In this document: positions 1-12,819 of the stretch, in pieces
How positions within the stretch are numbered: position 1 is the stretch's first letter
Layout of the letters: each line of letters opens with the position of its first letter
DNA from: Chaunax sp. Z400
Taxonomy: Eukaryota > Chordata > Actinopteri > Lophiiformes > Chaunacidae
Direction of reading: 5' to 3'
Length of the DNA: 64,000 nt
Assembly: GCA_037577475.1 (NCBI GenBank)
Contig: CM075194.1
Span: 6,065,992-6,129,991 of the forward strand
Position numbers and translations under genes: made by a program
The notes under the pieces: model-generated
Seen by the model: only the letters and a program-made list of their open reading frames with translations
Databases searched by the model: none
Told to the model about the DNA's origin: nothing

Positions 1-740
1 ATGTGCAAACTGCGTGTCAGTCGCTTCCCTGAGGCTGAGGGATCGAACACAGAGGCCCGTCAGCAAATTTTCACCAAAAGATCTGACACAATGGAGTTTA
101 TTAGAGCTGAGAATAAAAGACAGAAAATACCTGTGCTGTCCTCTTTGGAGACGCTATGTGACAGCTGATGAATTTACCTAATTCGGATTAACCTCCCACT
201 GGCTTGCCTCTCTTTTTGTCACTGGAAGGTAACTTTAATTCACTGGTTTCTTTAAGTCTGTGAATGGGACAGGATGGGTGGGAGGCCGGAAAAGAAAAGC
301 CCCTTTCCACTCCAAAGCTATTAGCTCGCTCTCTTTCCACCTGTCACACATTGGTGACTTTATTTCGACTCGGCCGAGACCCCCTGGCAGATATCAGAGA
401 GATCATCTCCGACTTAAGCTAAACGACTCCAACAAGCGTTGCAGTCCTCCCCGCCTGTCCCCCCGTGACCCCCTCGACCCCTCGACACCACAGGCCGCCT
501 GAGGAGCAGAGGTCCGAGCCCGGCCGAGGAGGAGTGGCCGTGGGACAAGAAGGAGATGGGTTGAAATGAGCTCTGTCATGCAGAAAACTGCAGGAGGGGG
601 AGGCGACGAATACACACTCCCACCCCCCACAGATATGCACACACAGCTGGGACAAAGAGCGGCACACACTCTCACACACATTAAAAAAAGAGAGTAATCA
701 AGCTCAGTTTTCTCTTTCCTCCTCATTCTCTCTCCACTGT
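1..740. other. Non-coding stretch with a GC-richer block at about 250-560
   Basis: No exon is recognised. The block from about 250 to 560 is richer in G, C and CpG than its surroundings and holds a unique-looking core at about 336-440 with an AT-rich centre, bordered by C-rich runs. It could be a conserved non-coding element or an untranslated exon. Short frames on both strands overlap here without resembling any known protein, and the + strand frame opens at a GTG. Confidence 0.35.
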
Positions 741-781
741 GTTTTCTCTTTCTGTCGCTCGCATTTTTCTTTCCTCAAACT

Positions 782-862
782 ATCTCTCTCTCTCTCTCTC
801 TCGTCTCACTCACTCTCTTTCTCTCTCTCTCTCTGTCTCTCACTCACACACCCCACAAACAC
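782..862. repeat. TC-rich microsatellite
   Basis: Interrupted TC dinucleotide tract passing into CACTC and ACAC motifs at its 3' end. Simple sequence of this kind is common in fish DNA. The short frame across it encodes only Ser/Leu-rich low-complexity peptide. Confidence 0.9.
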
Positions 863-976
863 ACAATAGCAGCTGCGACAAAGAACTCTGCAGGATTAGC
901 CAGTCTTTGTTGGCAAAACACAAATTACAAGTCTTTTAGTGCTGACTCCTCCCTCCCTGCAAATGAGTGAGTGAGT

Positions 977-978
<2 letters not shown>

Positions 979-1040
<62 letters not shown>
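979..1040. repeat. TG dinucleotide microsatellite, about 31 units
   Basis: An uninterrupted TG run, followed by degenerate TG-rich sequence to about 1220 that ends in a run of G near 1211. It is the longest pure dinucleotide tract in the window. Peptides read through it (Val-Cys on one strand, His-Thr on the other) are artefacts. Confidence 0.95.
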
Positions 1041-1041
<1 letters not shown>

Positions 1042-4000
1042 ATGTGTGTTTGTAACCACATACATGTGTGTGCTTGTGCTTCTTGCTTCATATGATGCAT
1101 ACAAGTGTGCACAGACAGAATCACATGTAAGTTGTGTTCTGTGCTCTTGTCATGCTGCGTGCAGGCAAGTCAAACCAAGTGTGCATGTGTGTTTATGTGT
1201 GTGTGTATGTTTGGGGGGGTTGTGTTATCAGTCCCAGGCCAGCAGAGAAACCCCTCGACAAGACGCCTTCTGAAGCACTGAGGAGGAGCGAGTTGTCAAT
1301 TAGAGACGTCTCTCTTAAAGCCTCGGCGCAGCTGGGTTTGTTCTACTCTGCTGCTTCAGAGAGTTCAAACCTCCAAATTTCCCCCAGTGGTTCTTTGAGT
1401 AGTCACATCTGGAGCGTTCACATGAGGAAGCTCTGGAGGAGTTTGAAGACAACACGAGAAGGCAACACTTCAGGCTGTTTTAGTAACTGTCATTTGTCTT
1501 CATTCAGTCAAACTGAAGCACAGTACAGGCCCATTACTGAGCTCATTCTCAGGGTGCAGCGAGCTAGCTACTGTAATGAATGAAAGAGCAAGACACAAAA
1601 CCACAAATGGACAGAGAGACAAAAACAAAACTGTTTTAGTTGCATTCAAAACATTATGAAAACACTACAGTTTTCACATTTCTATGCGTAGAAGAACCAG
1701 AATCACTTTATATAAAGGTAGCCTAAATAAATAATTAGGCTACTTATTGTTAATGAGCAAGAGAGTTTATTTATTGATTGATTGTGATGTAATGAATGCA
1801 AAGAGCTGATAGTGAAAGACATGGAATCAAATATATTTTCCAGTGTATCAACGTCAACTTATTTCAAAAAGTCTCTCGAATGAAAGACTCTTACTCTGAA
1901 ATTTAGAAACGTCCTCAAAAATAAAAGAAGCTCATTAAAATTTTTAGAGCTATAATTGTTCGCCACTGTTTTGGTATTTTCAGTCCAGCTGCTTTCACTT
2001 TCCAACCTATAAAAAAACAACACATGAATAATTGTGTGTATTTGATCAATAATTGCTTTCCAGTATTTGTCAATCCCTTTCTTTAAGGCATTATTTCTTA
2101 TCCATGTTGCCTCCTGTGAGTGCACTTTGTCCTACCCTCAAGCAAAACAAGCAGAGGGCCTATTGAGTATTGATCTGTATTGATGAAAACAGGAGCTCAG
2201 TAATCATGTGGGCCATGAGGTGAAGAGAGAAACAAATGCAACACATAACAGTTGTTGTTTTTCACACACAAGGATAGAACATATTGGATGTGAAGTCTCA
2301 CTATCTGAAGTCCATTCATCAGCTTGTCTCAGACTAGTTTTGGTGAGTCTGGAGAAGTGAGAATGATATCGATTACCTTATGAGTGGAGTCCATCTGAAC
2401 AGAATTGCCCTGGAAGTGTTATTTATATGCCATCTATATGTTCTGTTCTTCTGATATTAACCTGTGCAGACATGACAAAAGAGGTAAAAGTGCACTTTAC
2501 CAGCCAGAAAAGTACAAGCCTTAGCCCGACAGTCTTCCAAACTTTTCTCTCCCAGAGAGCTCAGAATATAAACATAGTCATTTTAATTTTTAACACTTTA
2601 TTAAGAGACGTTATGTGTATCTTTATAACCTGAAAACCACTTTTGAATGAATTTTATATAATTTTATACCTCCTAAATTAATTGCAAACTCTCTTTTTTT
2701 ACAACCTGCATGTTGCCTAAACTTAAGCAAGCAGTTTTTATATCAAAACCAAATCAGATACAAAAGTCGAGTGACTTCACACTTTCCCATATGTCTAAAA
2801 CTGATCACACAAAACCTGAAAATTACAGAAGCTTTAACAAACTGAATGACCAATGATTGAAAAAATTTATTAAAATAATAATTAACCAATAATAATAATA
2901 ATTAAAATAAAAAAACAAAAAAAAACAATGATTCGTCTTATTTCTAGCTCCTTTTCATTTTAGTGATTAAATGATGGACTTCAGATATGAGCAGATGATT
3001 TTGGAGCAGAGCTCACAGTTTCAAAAATCGCACCAGTCGCTGTTAGGTTAACAGCTGTGAGATGTTACCGCCCTTAATCAGTTAAGCACCCAGGTCAGCC
3101 GTGTCAATATTTTCCCATATCTGCTCACCATTGTCTCCTTTATTTACCTTCCCTCTCCCCTTTGGGAATAGCATTCCACTTACATCTTAAGATGCCCCCA
3201 GATCACTTAAGCCACTGACCATATGTCATAACTCTGCACAGGATTAGGAACATTCTCCACTTTATGGGCTAAGTTGTGGGAAAGTGTGCTCAGTGCTGGA
3301 CTACCAGTGTTACTTGGACCAGATCCACCTTGGATCAGAATTGGCTGAAGCTTTTATACAAAAATGTCTTCATAAAAGAGAAATATTTTATTGTTGTGGT
3401 GAGTGAGGCTTCAAACTGGGCTAATTAGAGCGACAACAAAGCCTCATCTAACAAACAAGACACAATGGAATGTATTAATAAACACCCAAGTGTTCCTTAC
3501 TCACTCAAAACAATGTGGATATATATGTAATAATGTCTCAACCTCACAGGTTTCATGGCACAGTGTTCTGTTCTTGTTTTGTTTTGTCTCTATCTTTGTT
3601 GCTAAGAGCTAATCTCTGTGCTGATTCTGTCCTTTATTCGCCTGTCAGTCAAAGGCAGGGGGAGTCACTGCACAGTCTTTTACTTCAGCTCCACTACCAA
3701 TAAAGTTCCTGTCCTCAGGTCAATAGAGTCTCAAGCAGATAATATAAACAGTTGTATGAGTTGGATAAAGCTTCACTTCGTGTTTGCTGTTGTTTTTTTT
3801 GGTTCTAGGGAATAACTCTAAGGTGTCCTGTTGCATTTTTATTCATTTCTTCCATGCATTATCTATGAATTGGAGGCACTAATATCACTGAATCACACTG
3901 TGAATTATACGGAAACTCTCTGTTGAAAATATAAGCATTTGTGCACGGTTAAGGTATTTCTGTGTCAAGAAACGTAAAGAAAAAAAGATTTATAAACTGT

Positions 4001-4597
4001 AAGTTTTATCTCATTTGTTTGACCGTGAATACAGAGACAAAGGGAGATTTTGATGTAACTTTGATTTTTAATAAATTACCTTTTTTTTTTTACATTAACC
4101 CATGGGAAGCTTTGGGATACCCTTCATAATTATGTGTAAATACTAGTCCTAACAAATAGATTTTTCTGTTTTTGTGGCATTAAAGGAGTAGAGAAGAGTA
4201 AATTAGGTCAGCAGGGACCACATGAAGCACCCCAATAATGACCGTACAGTGTAATGATTGTGGCAGTAGGGAGCGGTGAGAAGACAACTTCCCCTATAAA
4301 AACCGGTTTTAGTGCTCATTTATGTAACAAATAACCTCGTTATGTGCAACCTTCAAAGCTTGGAAATCAATGTTATACATTATGCATAATGCAGATGAGG
4401 AAGAAAACAGGCATGGCTACAGTTGTGATATGAACGGACAGTTTGTTGTTGGCTTGAACTTCAATATCCAGTGATTTTTAAAAGACTTGTAAGGTTTGAA
4501 AAACATCTGATTGTTGACAGGAATTGACTTAAACCATAAATATATGCTGATGTGATTTTCAGTCTGACATGCATAACTTACTCTGTTTCATATGCAA
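1041..4597. other. No gene seen; AT-rich unique DNA
   Basis: About 3.5 kb without a recognisable exon or complete mobile element. It contains an AAT/AAAAC low-complexity patch at about 2866-2935 and a T run at about 4080-4091. All frames are short and unlike known proteins. Confidence 0.6.
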
Positions 4598-4810
4598 CAC
4601 TGCAAATTGTTCTGTACTTGCCAAGATTTTATATCGTAGATCTGGAAACATGAGATTAATTTTCTTTTTTTCATGTAGGCTTCTTATTTCTAGACTAACT
4701 AACTTATTTTAAGATTTCTTGAGAAATAAAATTATCGTGCTGCATGGACGGATAATTTCACTAATATTAAGCCATTATTTTTGTATTTTAAGGACTCTTG
4801 TTTTGCAGTG
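4598..4810. mobile_element. Short MITE with CACTGCAAA / TTTTGCAGTG ends
   Basis: A 213-bp unit that begins CACTGCAAA and ends TTTTGCAGTG, so its ends are inverted repeats of each other. The AT-rich interior has no frame. The ends and interior (for example the CTTATTTTAAGATTT and GCTGCATGGA motifs) match a non-autonomous element I recall as very common in fish. I see no clear target duplication, so the superfamily is left open. Confidence 0.7.
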
Positions 4811-5739
4811 CACCACTTTGAATGTTGGGATATCTATTGATTTGTTATTGAAAAGTGTTTTTCCACATCTTCTCATTTGGTTGCTCAGTTAATAATCAAT
4901 GCCATTAGTAAAGGGTAAAGGGGAATTTTAATTCAATCTCTATTTTTTGTATTTTGATAGACATTGCCAATGTTTGCAAACAAGCAGGTGACTTTCTCTA
5001 TTAGCAAATATTGCCTAAATAAGTAGCCTCCAAAAACGCATGTGACTTTCTGTCAAACATAACTTTTTATCTGTCGTCTTGGATGCAAAGGCCACAAAAA
5101 AGTGATTTGTCCACATTTGCGTTGCATCACACAGTGTTGCATTTCACATGTAAAAGGTCTGAAAATGTGATTTCACCTAATGATAGTAAATCTGAAATTA
5201 AAATAGCAATCAGAATCAAAACACATCCACAGATCCCTCACACACTTTATGCTAAACTTCTTTGGAATACCTCTAAATAGCGTGGGAATTTTGATGAGCG
5301 TCTTTTAAACTACGACCGTTCCCGGAGGAAAATTATCAGGTAAATGCAGATAGATATAAGCTGTGTCTATTAAACAGTGTCTCACTTTACCCCCATTCTT
5401 TTTTCTTTTTTTTATCAGAGACCTCAGAGGCAGCAGAGTGAAGAATCTAAGACATGCAGTGTTCATGTGGATAACAGCTCAGCACTCGGACCGGATATGT
5501 GACAGTCTTTAGATTCCTTTTGTTTTGCCTTCCAGCCTCGGGGGGGAGAAGCTTCTACCTGCACAACTCACTGCAGGACAAACACAGAGAAAGTCTGTGC
5601 ATAAGATCACGTCATAGAAAAGTTCTCAGCTGACCTGGTTTCTGTGGCGATATTTTCCTGCATGTGTGCAAACATCTGGAGCATCAGAAGGTTTCCACTC
5701 TCCCCTGGTGTGTGATCAGACTCTGTTCATAGAAATACA
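4811..5739. other. No gene seen
   Basis: Unique DNA. A long pyrimidine tract ends in TTATCAG near 5419 and looks like a splice acceptor, but the sequence after it shows no frame I recognise, so it is not called as an exon. Confidence 0.55.
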
Positions 5740-5965
5740 TGCATTATTGGAATGATTGTTTTAACAATAACTCTTAAGCAGCCCATTAAACTCGGCACCG
5801 CAATTATTAGAGTGCTGATTTCAGTTAAACAAACAAGTGAGCTTCGTTAGTTGATTATAAAAACAGTCTCATTAAAGCAATCATAATGCTGATACTCCAA
5901 ATCAATTTAGATGAATCTCAGCAGTCCCCGGGGTAATGGTGTGATTAACGATGGCGGGTAACCTT
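5740..5965. promoter_or_regulatory. Candidate conserved non-coding element (homeodomain/Sox-type motifs)
   Basis: A unique block dense in ATTA/TAAT cores (TTATTAG, GATTATAA, CATTAAAG, GATTAACG, TTAATTAG). It also has an ATTGTT followed by AACAAT, which resemble Sox sites. There are no simple repeats and no coding frame. Such clustering in a gene-poor fish region is typical of developmental enhancers. Function and conservation are inferred only. Confidence 0.3.
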
Positions 5966-8340
5966 AATTAGAAATAAACATAGAAAAAACATGTAAGGCT
6001 GTTTGTGTTGTGGAAGAGGTTCACTGGGATGGCAGTCGGCGGTTACCGTGGAAACAGCAGAGGACGGTGCTTTAACGGGGTGGATATTGGGCTTTAATGC
6101 ATTTAGAAAGAGCAAAGATAAAGAGAAGAAGTGTGGAGTCTGTGCCGTACAACGCTCGTTTGTTTTAAGTGTATTTGGCTGTTCTGTTGAGTTGCGATGA
6201 CTCAAACCTGGCTGATAAAACATGTTAATTCAAGCAAAGTTTAGGAATGCGCAATAGAAAGAGAGAGAAATACCGAAGAGCTCATTTCAAAGAACTAGAA
6301 TTATTAACATAACATGATTATCATTATATTATTGTGATATCCATAGAAATGCTATAATGTTTTGCTTAATCCATGTTTAACTTTATTTATTTTGTGTTCT
6401 GTCTGTTTTTTCAGGTGTGGTCGGAGTATTTCGCTATTGTCCAACATGATTTTGTGCACACACTGGGTTATAGTAGCAAGCAGAGATGGTTCAGTGTCAT
6501 AAATAGGTTTGACCATAATATTATTGGTCTGGTTCTCAAAGGAGTACCTGAAGGTGTTGCTTGATGCTTGACGCTTGATGTTGCTGATTCTCATTTGTTT
6601 AATCTGGACAATTAAACCAATGTGTGACTTTTCTTTCATATCTGATTCCTGTTGTAGCAGAGCAGGTGAGGAAAAGTGTGTTAAGTCTGTGCATTTTTTT
6701 TAATCTTCCTGCCAAGTTTTATTTCACATGTTGGCACGACGTGTCAAGGCATTTTCTTTGCTGACTCATCTTCCACCTTGACCTCTGTGCCAGTTCCACC
6801 TTGTCTCAAAAAGGCAACAGTCATTATTCACATAGCCACAAGAGGTCGCGTGCCAGGAAAATGTGCACATTGGCCAATTTTTGTGAAAACCATTGAAATT
6901 GTACACTAGAATCCGTCTGTGACTCAAACCCTCAAAACTCACCCCATTTATATTTTTGTGGATCATTTAAGGATTTATTTGTGCGCAGGAGGGACACTAA
7001 CACTGATTCACGGCTGGGTCCGAACCACCACTTCTCAAGGATCATCCATCATCTGCAAACAGCCCTGTCTGCCCCGACAAAGTAATAACACCTGAGTCCA
7101 TTTGACTTGATAGAACCGGATAAAGGAGGATCCAGCGGGACACATTAATCAGGGTCGGCGCTTCTCAGTTTGTTTCTCCTCTTTCTCCTGCCTTTGGATC
7201 TGCCTCTGTCAGTCTGGGTGTCTACGCGTCTTTATCTGCTTTTATGTCTGACTGCTTTTCTGTTTCCCTGCCTTTGTTTCTCCATCAAAATCTAATGATA
7301 AAGTAATAAAAGTATTCTTTGAGATCAAGTTCAAAGTCAGTCAGAACCACCCCTCCTTCTCTTTCTCCATCTATATCTATCTATATATAGTCTTATCCTT
7401 TTATTGTCTGGCATGAGTGGACGTTTGCCCACTTCCATGCGCCCTCCTGCTGTCATCACTGCTATAGTGTAGGCCAACTGGCCACTGCAGTTAAACATGG
7501 GTTACTATGTCTGGTTAGCGGTTTTGTCCGGTGTGACAGTCTAGCCTATTTTCTATAAGCCCAAACATTTTATGTTATGACAGCTAAAAGCAGGGAGCGT
7601 AATTACTGCAGCATCGTAACCTGAGTGTTCCTGTGGGGGCGAAAGGGCTACATAAACACACACATCGCTCTTAAATAGGTCGCATCCCAAATAGAAGACC
7701 AGAAATAACCCACAGTAATAGAGAGAGCTTTGAGAGCACTTCAGCGTGAACATCACAAGCAGAAGAGTGCTTTAGATACAAAACAAATTCTGATATAAGA
7801 GCCACCAGTTTCTCTCTGTCACGTTTGATTTATTTAATTCTGGAAAATCATATTTCTTTTAAAAACAGCTGGCAACATTTACAGCAATCAGTACATGGTT
7901 GAAAAATCACACATAATTCATCTGTAAAGCAATAGGAAGTCCTCAGAGAGTGCATACCTCCACCAGTGTTTGGAAGAATGTGCACTTAATCATCTGGATA
8001 TGGAACTACATCAAATACACATATGATTGGATGGTGTGTATTAGTTCATGAGAAAATGTATTTTGAATTATTTTTTAAAAATATGCTAAATTTTTTTAGT
8101 TGTACTATATGAAGATCTAGACTTGACATCCAACATGTTGCTGTACAAAAGAACATGTAAAATCATTTAATATAATAATAATGTAAAGCTTGAGCAGTTT
8201 TGTGAAGAAGAAGAAGAATGAGGAAAAATCTAAGGTAAATTGTCAAGTACTCTATATAGATTGTTTTAGTTACTTACACCCCAAGTGTAAGAATACAATA
8301 CTAGATGAGCATTTATTAATACAACATACAATACTTATTA
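5966..8340. other. No gene seen
   Basis: Mostly unique DNA. It includes an acceptor-like pyrimidine tract ending in TTTTTTCAG at about 6414 with no recognisable exon after it, a TATC/TATA patch at about 7368-7390, and a GAA run at about 8204-8218. Confidence 0.55.
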
Positions 8341-8417
8341 CACTGTACTTAGTTTTTTAAGTGCAATCGGTTTGCATGCTTTTTTCAGGTAAGGTGAACT
8401 GATTGGATTTTACAGTG
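8341..8417. mobile_element. Possible miniature element with CACTGTA / TTACAGTG ends
   Basis: A 77-bp unit starting CACTGTACTT and ending TTTTACAGTG, with imperfect terminal inversion. The interior resembles AT-rich fish MITEs with a 'TACAGTG' end that I recall. Given its small size it may be a deletion derivative or chance. Confidence 0.35.
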
Positions 8418-9667
8418 TACAATTTTACTTGTTTGATTTGATGCTTGAAATGAACTAAAAAATCAACAACTAACACATCACTGTGCACCTATCATGTGTT
8501 TAAATGTCAAGATGATATGCTTTTATTTTATCATGCGGATTTAAATTTACAGACATTTTACAGTACTAGTGCACATTTTTTTTTTATCTGGTTAAAACGT
8601 ATAATTTTGAATGAAATTTTCAGTGACCCCTTATTTCATATGAACTACTTCTGCTCGTCTTTTTTGTTGCCTTTTTTTCCTTCCCTGTGCCCTCCAGAGC
8701 TGGGCCTTGCATTCTCACGATACCTTGTTTTGACAGGAGTTCCACAGTCCAGACAGACCGAGTATTACTTGACTCCAGACCTCCCCCTTCAAGTGCGCTG
8801 AGCCTTGCCTCAGAAACCCGATTAACGACTTGGACAATAATCTTCCTCAATTTCCACCCCCTCATCTTCACTCTTGCTTCCCCACTGCCCTCTCCAAGCC
8901 CCTCGGTCTCAGCCAGAGCTTCTCGGTTTTGGTCAAAAAAGCGCAGCGAGATCCCTGGCGCCGGGGTCCGTGTGTTTTCACAACTGCTTGGCTGAGCGCT
9001 AGGAGCAGCCTGTTAGCTCTGCTCTGTCCACCACTGAATGCTTAAGACAAAAAGGATCTTTGAGGAAGGAGTGTTAATGTCAGTCAGTCCATCCACCCCT
9101 AAGCCCCTCAAGTATTATGTTTCAATCCTGGTGGATTTACTGAAGCGATTGACTACTGCTGTTCAAAGATGGGCCCTGGTCTGACTCTCCATCTTTAACC
9201 TGTCTCTCCTCGCACATGGGAAAAATTAGCCTGCAGGGCTTCCTGTCAGAAGGCTCTATCAGAAAGCATGTAGCATCAAGAGTCACAAATCCAGGGAAGT
9301 CAACATGGTGCCGTGGGTGAGTGGGTCATACGCAGGCCTGTGAACAGGTGGTTTGCATTCTTTGATAGGCATCTTTTCAGTTGTGTTTTGGTTAGGTTTA
9401 GGCCCCAAACATAAATTGGCCAGGTTAGAAAACAAAAGAAAATCTGAGTCGTCACCATCATATTGTCTCCGAACAACATTTAAAACGAGCTTTAAAATAT
9501 TGTGGTTTGTTTCGGTGAAGCGGATACACCAGTTTTGAACATGTAATTACTTTCATTTATGGACAGTTACAAGCATTTGGCCAACTCAGTGGCTATAGGT
9601 GGATGTACACAAAATGTAAGGAGCATCAATTTGGGCTGAAATGCACTGGGTAGTCACCTGGGATAGC
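8418..9667. other. Unique DNA; C/T-rich, possibly exonic block at 8640-9045
   Basis: A pyrimidine tract ends in an acceptor-like CCTCCAG at 8697, followed by a frame open to a TGA at 8801 (about 34 codons). Two further short frames overlap it on the + strand, so the openness may simply reflect scarce T-A-rich stops. The peptide matches nothing I know. The block has CpGs around 8940-8975. It could be a terminal exon, an untranslated exon or chance. Confidence 0.25.
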
Positions 9668-10320
9668 TTCTGTGTCATGGTTCAGTATTTAGGTTCCATT
9701 TCCTGTTTTATTTTGCAAGTATGTTTTCCATGTCATCTGCTTTTGCTTTGCATTTCCTGTGTTTTCTTATGATATATTGGTTTCTCTGTCTGTGTTTTAG
9801 TCTTGTATGTTTTTAGTTCCAGTTTGCTCCTTTTCCCTGTGTTTGTTTGCTCTGTCTTATGTTGGTTCATCCTCCTCATGTTTTCCCCTTTAAGGTTTTC
9901 CCTTTTCTTCATTTTCCCTCCACTGTGATTGTCTGATCATGTCCACCTCTCACTGATTGTCTCCTCCTCCCTGTGTCACCTGTTCCCCATCTCCTCTCGT
10001 TACCTGTCTGTATTTAGTCTGTGTGTTTCTTCCCGTCCTTGTCAGTTCGTCTGTTATAGTCTGTTTTATCCTGCCTTGCTCTGCCCGGTCCTGCTGTTCC
10101 TTGCTTTGCACCATGTCTTCCATGATCCCTGTTTTGCTTCAGTTTTTGCTTCTTGTTTTTGGATTTTGTGCCTTGGTTTCTGTTACCTCCTGTTTCTTTT
10201 CACAGTTTTGCCCTTGTTGTGGATTTTTGACTATTATTTAATTAAATCCCTGAACTCCACTCTCTGCCCTCTGTGTTTTCTGTGTTTTGGTCCTGTTTTT
10301 GAACCATACCTGACATTCTG
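9668..10320 (+). mobile_element. Solo LTR, copy A, with 5-bp target duplication
   Basis: The LTR spans 9673-10315 (643 bp), starts TGTCATGG and ends CCTGACA. It is bounded by TTCTG at 9668-9672 and again at 10316-10320, a perfect 5-bp target duplication. Inside, in the right order, are a TATTTAG box at about 10011 and an ATTAAA polyadenylation signal at 10241-10246. TG...CA ends and a 5-bp duplication fit a Ty3/Gypsy or similar LTR element. No internal gag/pol sequence flanks it, so the two original LTRs have recombined to one. The short frames through it are pyrimidine-biased artefacts. A diverged second copy lies at 21521-22130. Confidence 0.82.
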
Positions 10321-12819
10321 GTCCTCTTAAAGATTTTTTTTTTTTTGTTGCCCATGTCCCTTTAAGGCCTCCCTATAAATGTTACCATACAACAGATGTA
10401 ATACATGCAAGCCTACCTCAGTTTTATTATTCTATGCACAATTCCTAATACTTCATTAACACATGCTATCCTGATTTCTGCATCTTTTCGCCCGTTGTTA
10501 TTCTCATTCCTCGTTCACTCTTGGGTGTCTGACCAGGTTTGGGTTGTCAGACTTTTGGATTGGATTGTCTCCTTGGGTTCTACCAATTCTTTCCCAACAT
10601 TTCATGACAATATGTGCAGTGCAGGCTGCTTTTATTGGTTGACGAAGATATCAGGAGCACCACATTCGGCTAGTTTACATTTCAGACATTCACAGATTTG
10701 TACCACAGCTTTATGTTTCCTTTTCATACAAGCAAACGTCATTTTAAATACAGTTTTTTTTCCTACTGGTCTGCCGCTAGTAAGCTTCATACAAGACAAA
10801 ACATTAAGAACATGATCCTGATGTTGGCTGGGAGCCACATATTGGGTTGGAGCCGGTGTGCTGGGCCACATTATGGTTAAATCATGTCTATATTCATAAT
10901 CTTTGTTTAACCAGACTGTTCTTCTTTACCTACATGACTAAAGTGGAATTAACGGGTATAATCAATAACTCTGTGAATAAGTGAGGCTGGGCGGCTCTAA
11001 ATCATGTGTGGACACACTTCCAGTCAAACACGCATCAATCCAGCATTCAAGGTGTGTCAAAACGTTCTGCAGAGAAGAATTGCAGCAACACGTGTGGGAG
11101 TCAACCGAAGAAGAATAAGCTCATTGTGTAGCCACGCCTTCGGGCGTAGGGACAGAGTGAAATAACCACAGATATCAATCATGCTCCGGCTCAGCTGCTG
11201 GCTGCCGGGCCTGCACCGACATTCCCCAGCAGGTGTGAAATACCAGCAGTGTGAAATAGTTAACAGAGCAGTGAAGCGCGGAAACCTCTGATGGACTTTC
11301 TGCCCGTGGAGCAGCGCTTTCAAGGTTAAGTTGGCTAAGTTTGGTTTAGAATTTCTAAAATAATCACTGACTGTTATCTAATGTTTGCAGACCTTCTCCA
11401 TCAAGTAAAATTATGACCCTTTTACAGCTTAACCCTTGCATGCACAACCACAGTTACTCTTTGTATTTGTTGCACATTGCTCCACATGTGACCACCTGCA
11501 TTCCCATGCTGATGTCACCTCATTATTGCCATGACAATTCCACATTACTCAATAGCCAAGACATTGGTCTGGTCACTTCTTGCAAATATTTATAGTGAGC
11601 TTAGCTGGCACACACATGTGGAAAGTGTCCCTCAGAGTCTAAGAGTGTGTTACTTCTGATTTACTGGATTTAGACTGATAAGGGGGTTTATTGGCTGACT
11701 TTTTTCAGTGGGCATTCTCCTCTCCTTTTGCCATCATCGTGATGCTGCATTGCTACAGTTGATCACTGGATAACGAAAAGCTCACTGGCAGCAATGTGAT
11801 TCTCCTGATGCATGCAAGACTGGGACCCACCGATCCACTGTAAGTTGTCCATAACTAGAAATAAAGGCTGCATTTCTTTTTTGTAAAGCAGTTTGGTGTC
11901 AAATTGGCTTGTGTTTAAAGTTTCATACAATGTAAAGAACTGAATTGAAGCTTAGTGAATCAGCTCTGCTCCTTACTCGATTAAAAACACCATATACAGA
12001 GCTCCATTATCGGGATTTTGAGTGCAGTTAGTCATATTTTCATTAAAGTGGGTGGATGTCCTATTTTTTAGATTAAACTGTTCCCTGTACACTGGCTCAC
12101 ATTTAACTATACCTTGTCTAATTTAACAGGTTGGGATGTGAATATGAAAATGAAAGAGGAGGAAGTTCTTGGCCGACATTCAGGTGAATTAGGTGAGCAA
12201 AACCTTTCAAGGTGAGCAAATCCCTTCACATCACAGATTTTATATTGCATCTGTGAATCCTGACATCCCCAAACCCCTTTACATCCAGTCTGAGCTCTAA
12301 TCAGTCCCACGTTAGCCAGAAAACACTTAGATACTTGCTGTTAAGAGAGTTAACATAGCTAATTACATATTTTGCAAGTCTGTGCCTGTTGCCCTTAAGA
12401 GCGAAGGGGCGCCAGGTCGTTTGACAGCGGCTGTTTCTTTTTTTAAACCCCAAACAATATAATAGTACATAAATAGAGAGAAACGGCACGTTGCTGCCAC
12501 GAACGTACACACCCAGACCACTCCCTGCAACCCACACATGAACGTCTCTTGGCTACAAACGCCTGCGACAGCTTATTTTTCTGGAAGTATTTCAAGAAGC
12601 CAGATTTAGTGCTTGCACAGCATTGGGGCAGCAGAAGCAGCAGAACCTCTTCAAAATATTTGGTTCCACCGGTGAACTACTAATCATCTTTAAAGATCTG
12701 AGCTTTTCTCAAGGGCCTTTAGGTGATTAAATACCTAACAAATTGCCGTTTATATTTGTTGTAAGCAGTCAAACCACGCTCATAAACATGTCACTCTTTC
12801 AATCTGTGCTTAGATTCAT
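10321..12819. other. No gene seen
   Basis: A T run at about 10327-10341, then unique DNA. Frames of up to 136 codons exist on the + strand but overlap a minus-strand frame and resemble no protein. I see no complete repeat. Confidence 0.55.

Noticed and set aside
260..726. Overlapping frames on both strands near the window start
   Set aside because: The + frame starts at GTG, the frames overlap on opposite strands, and none resembles a known protein or has convincing splice signals.
971..1273. Cys-Val-rich frame
   Set aside because: Translation of a TG microsatellite.
6373..6564. Possible exon after TTTTTTCAG at 6414
   Set aside because: The frame is short, unlike any known protein, and overlapped by an antisense frame.
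9929..10330. 133-codon hydrophobic, Ser/Cys-rich frame resembling a membrane protein
   Set aside because: It lies within the pyrimidine-rich solo LTR; T/C-rich codons give hydrophobic residues by composition alone.
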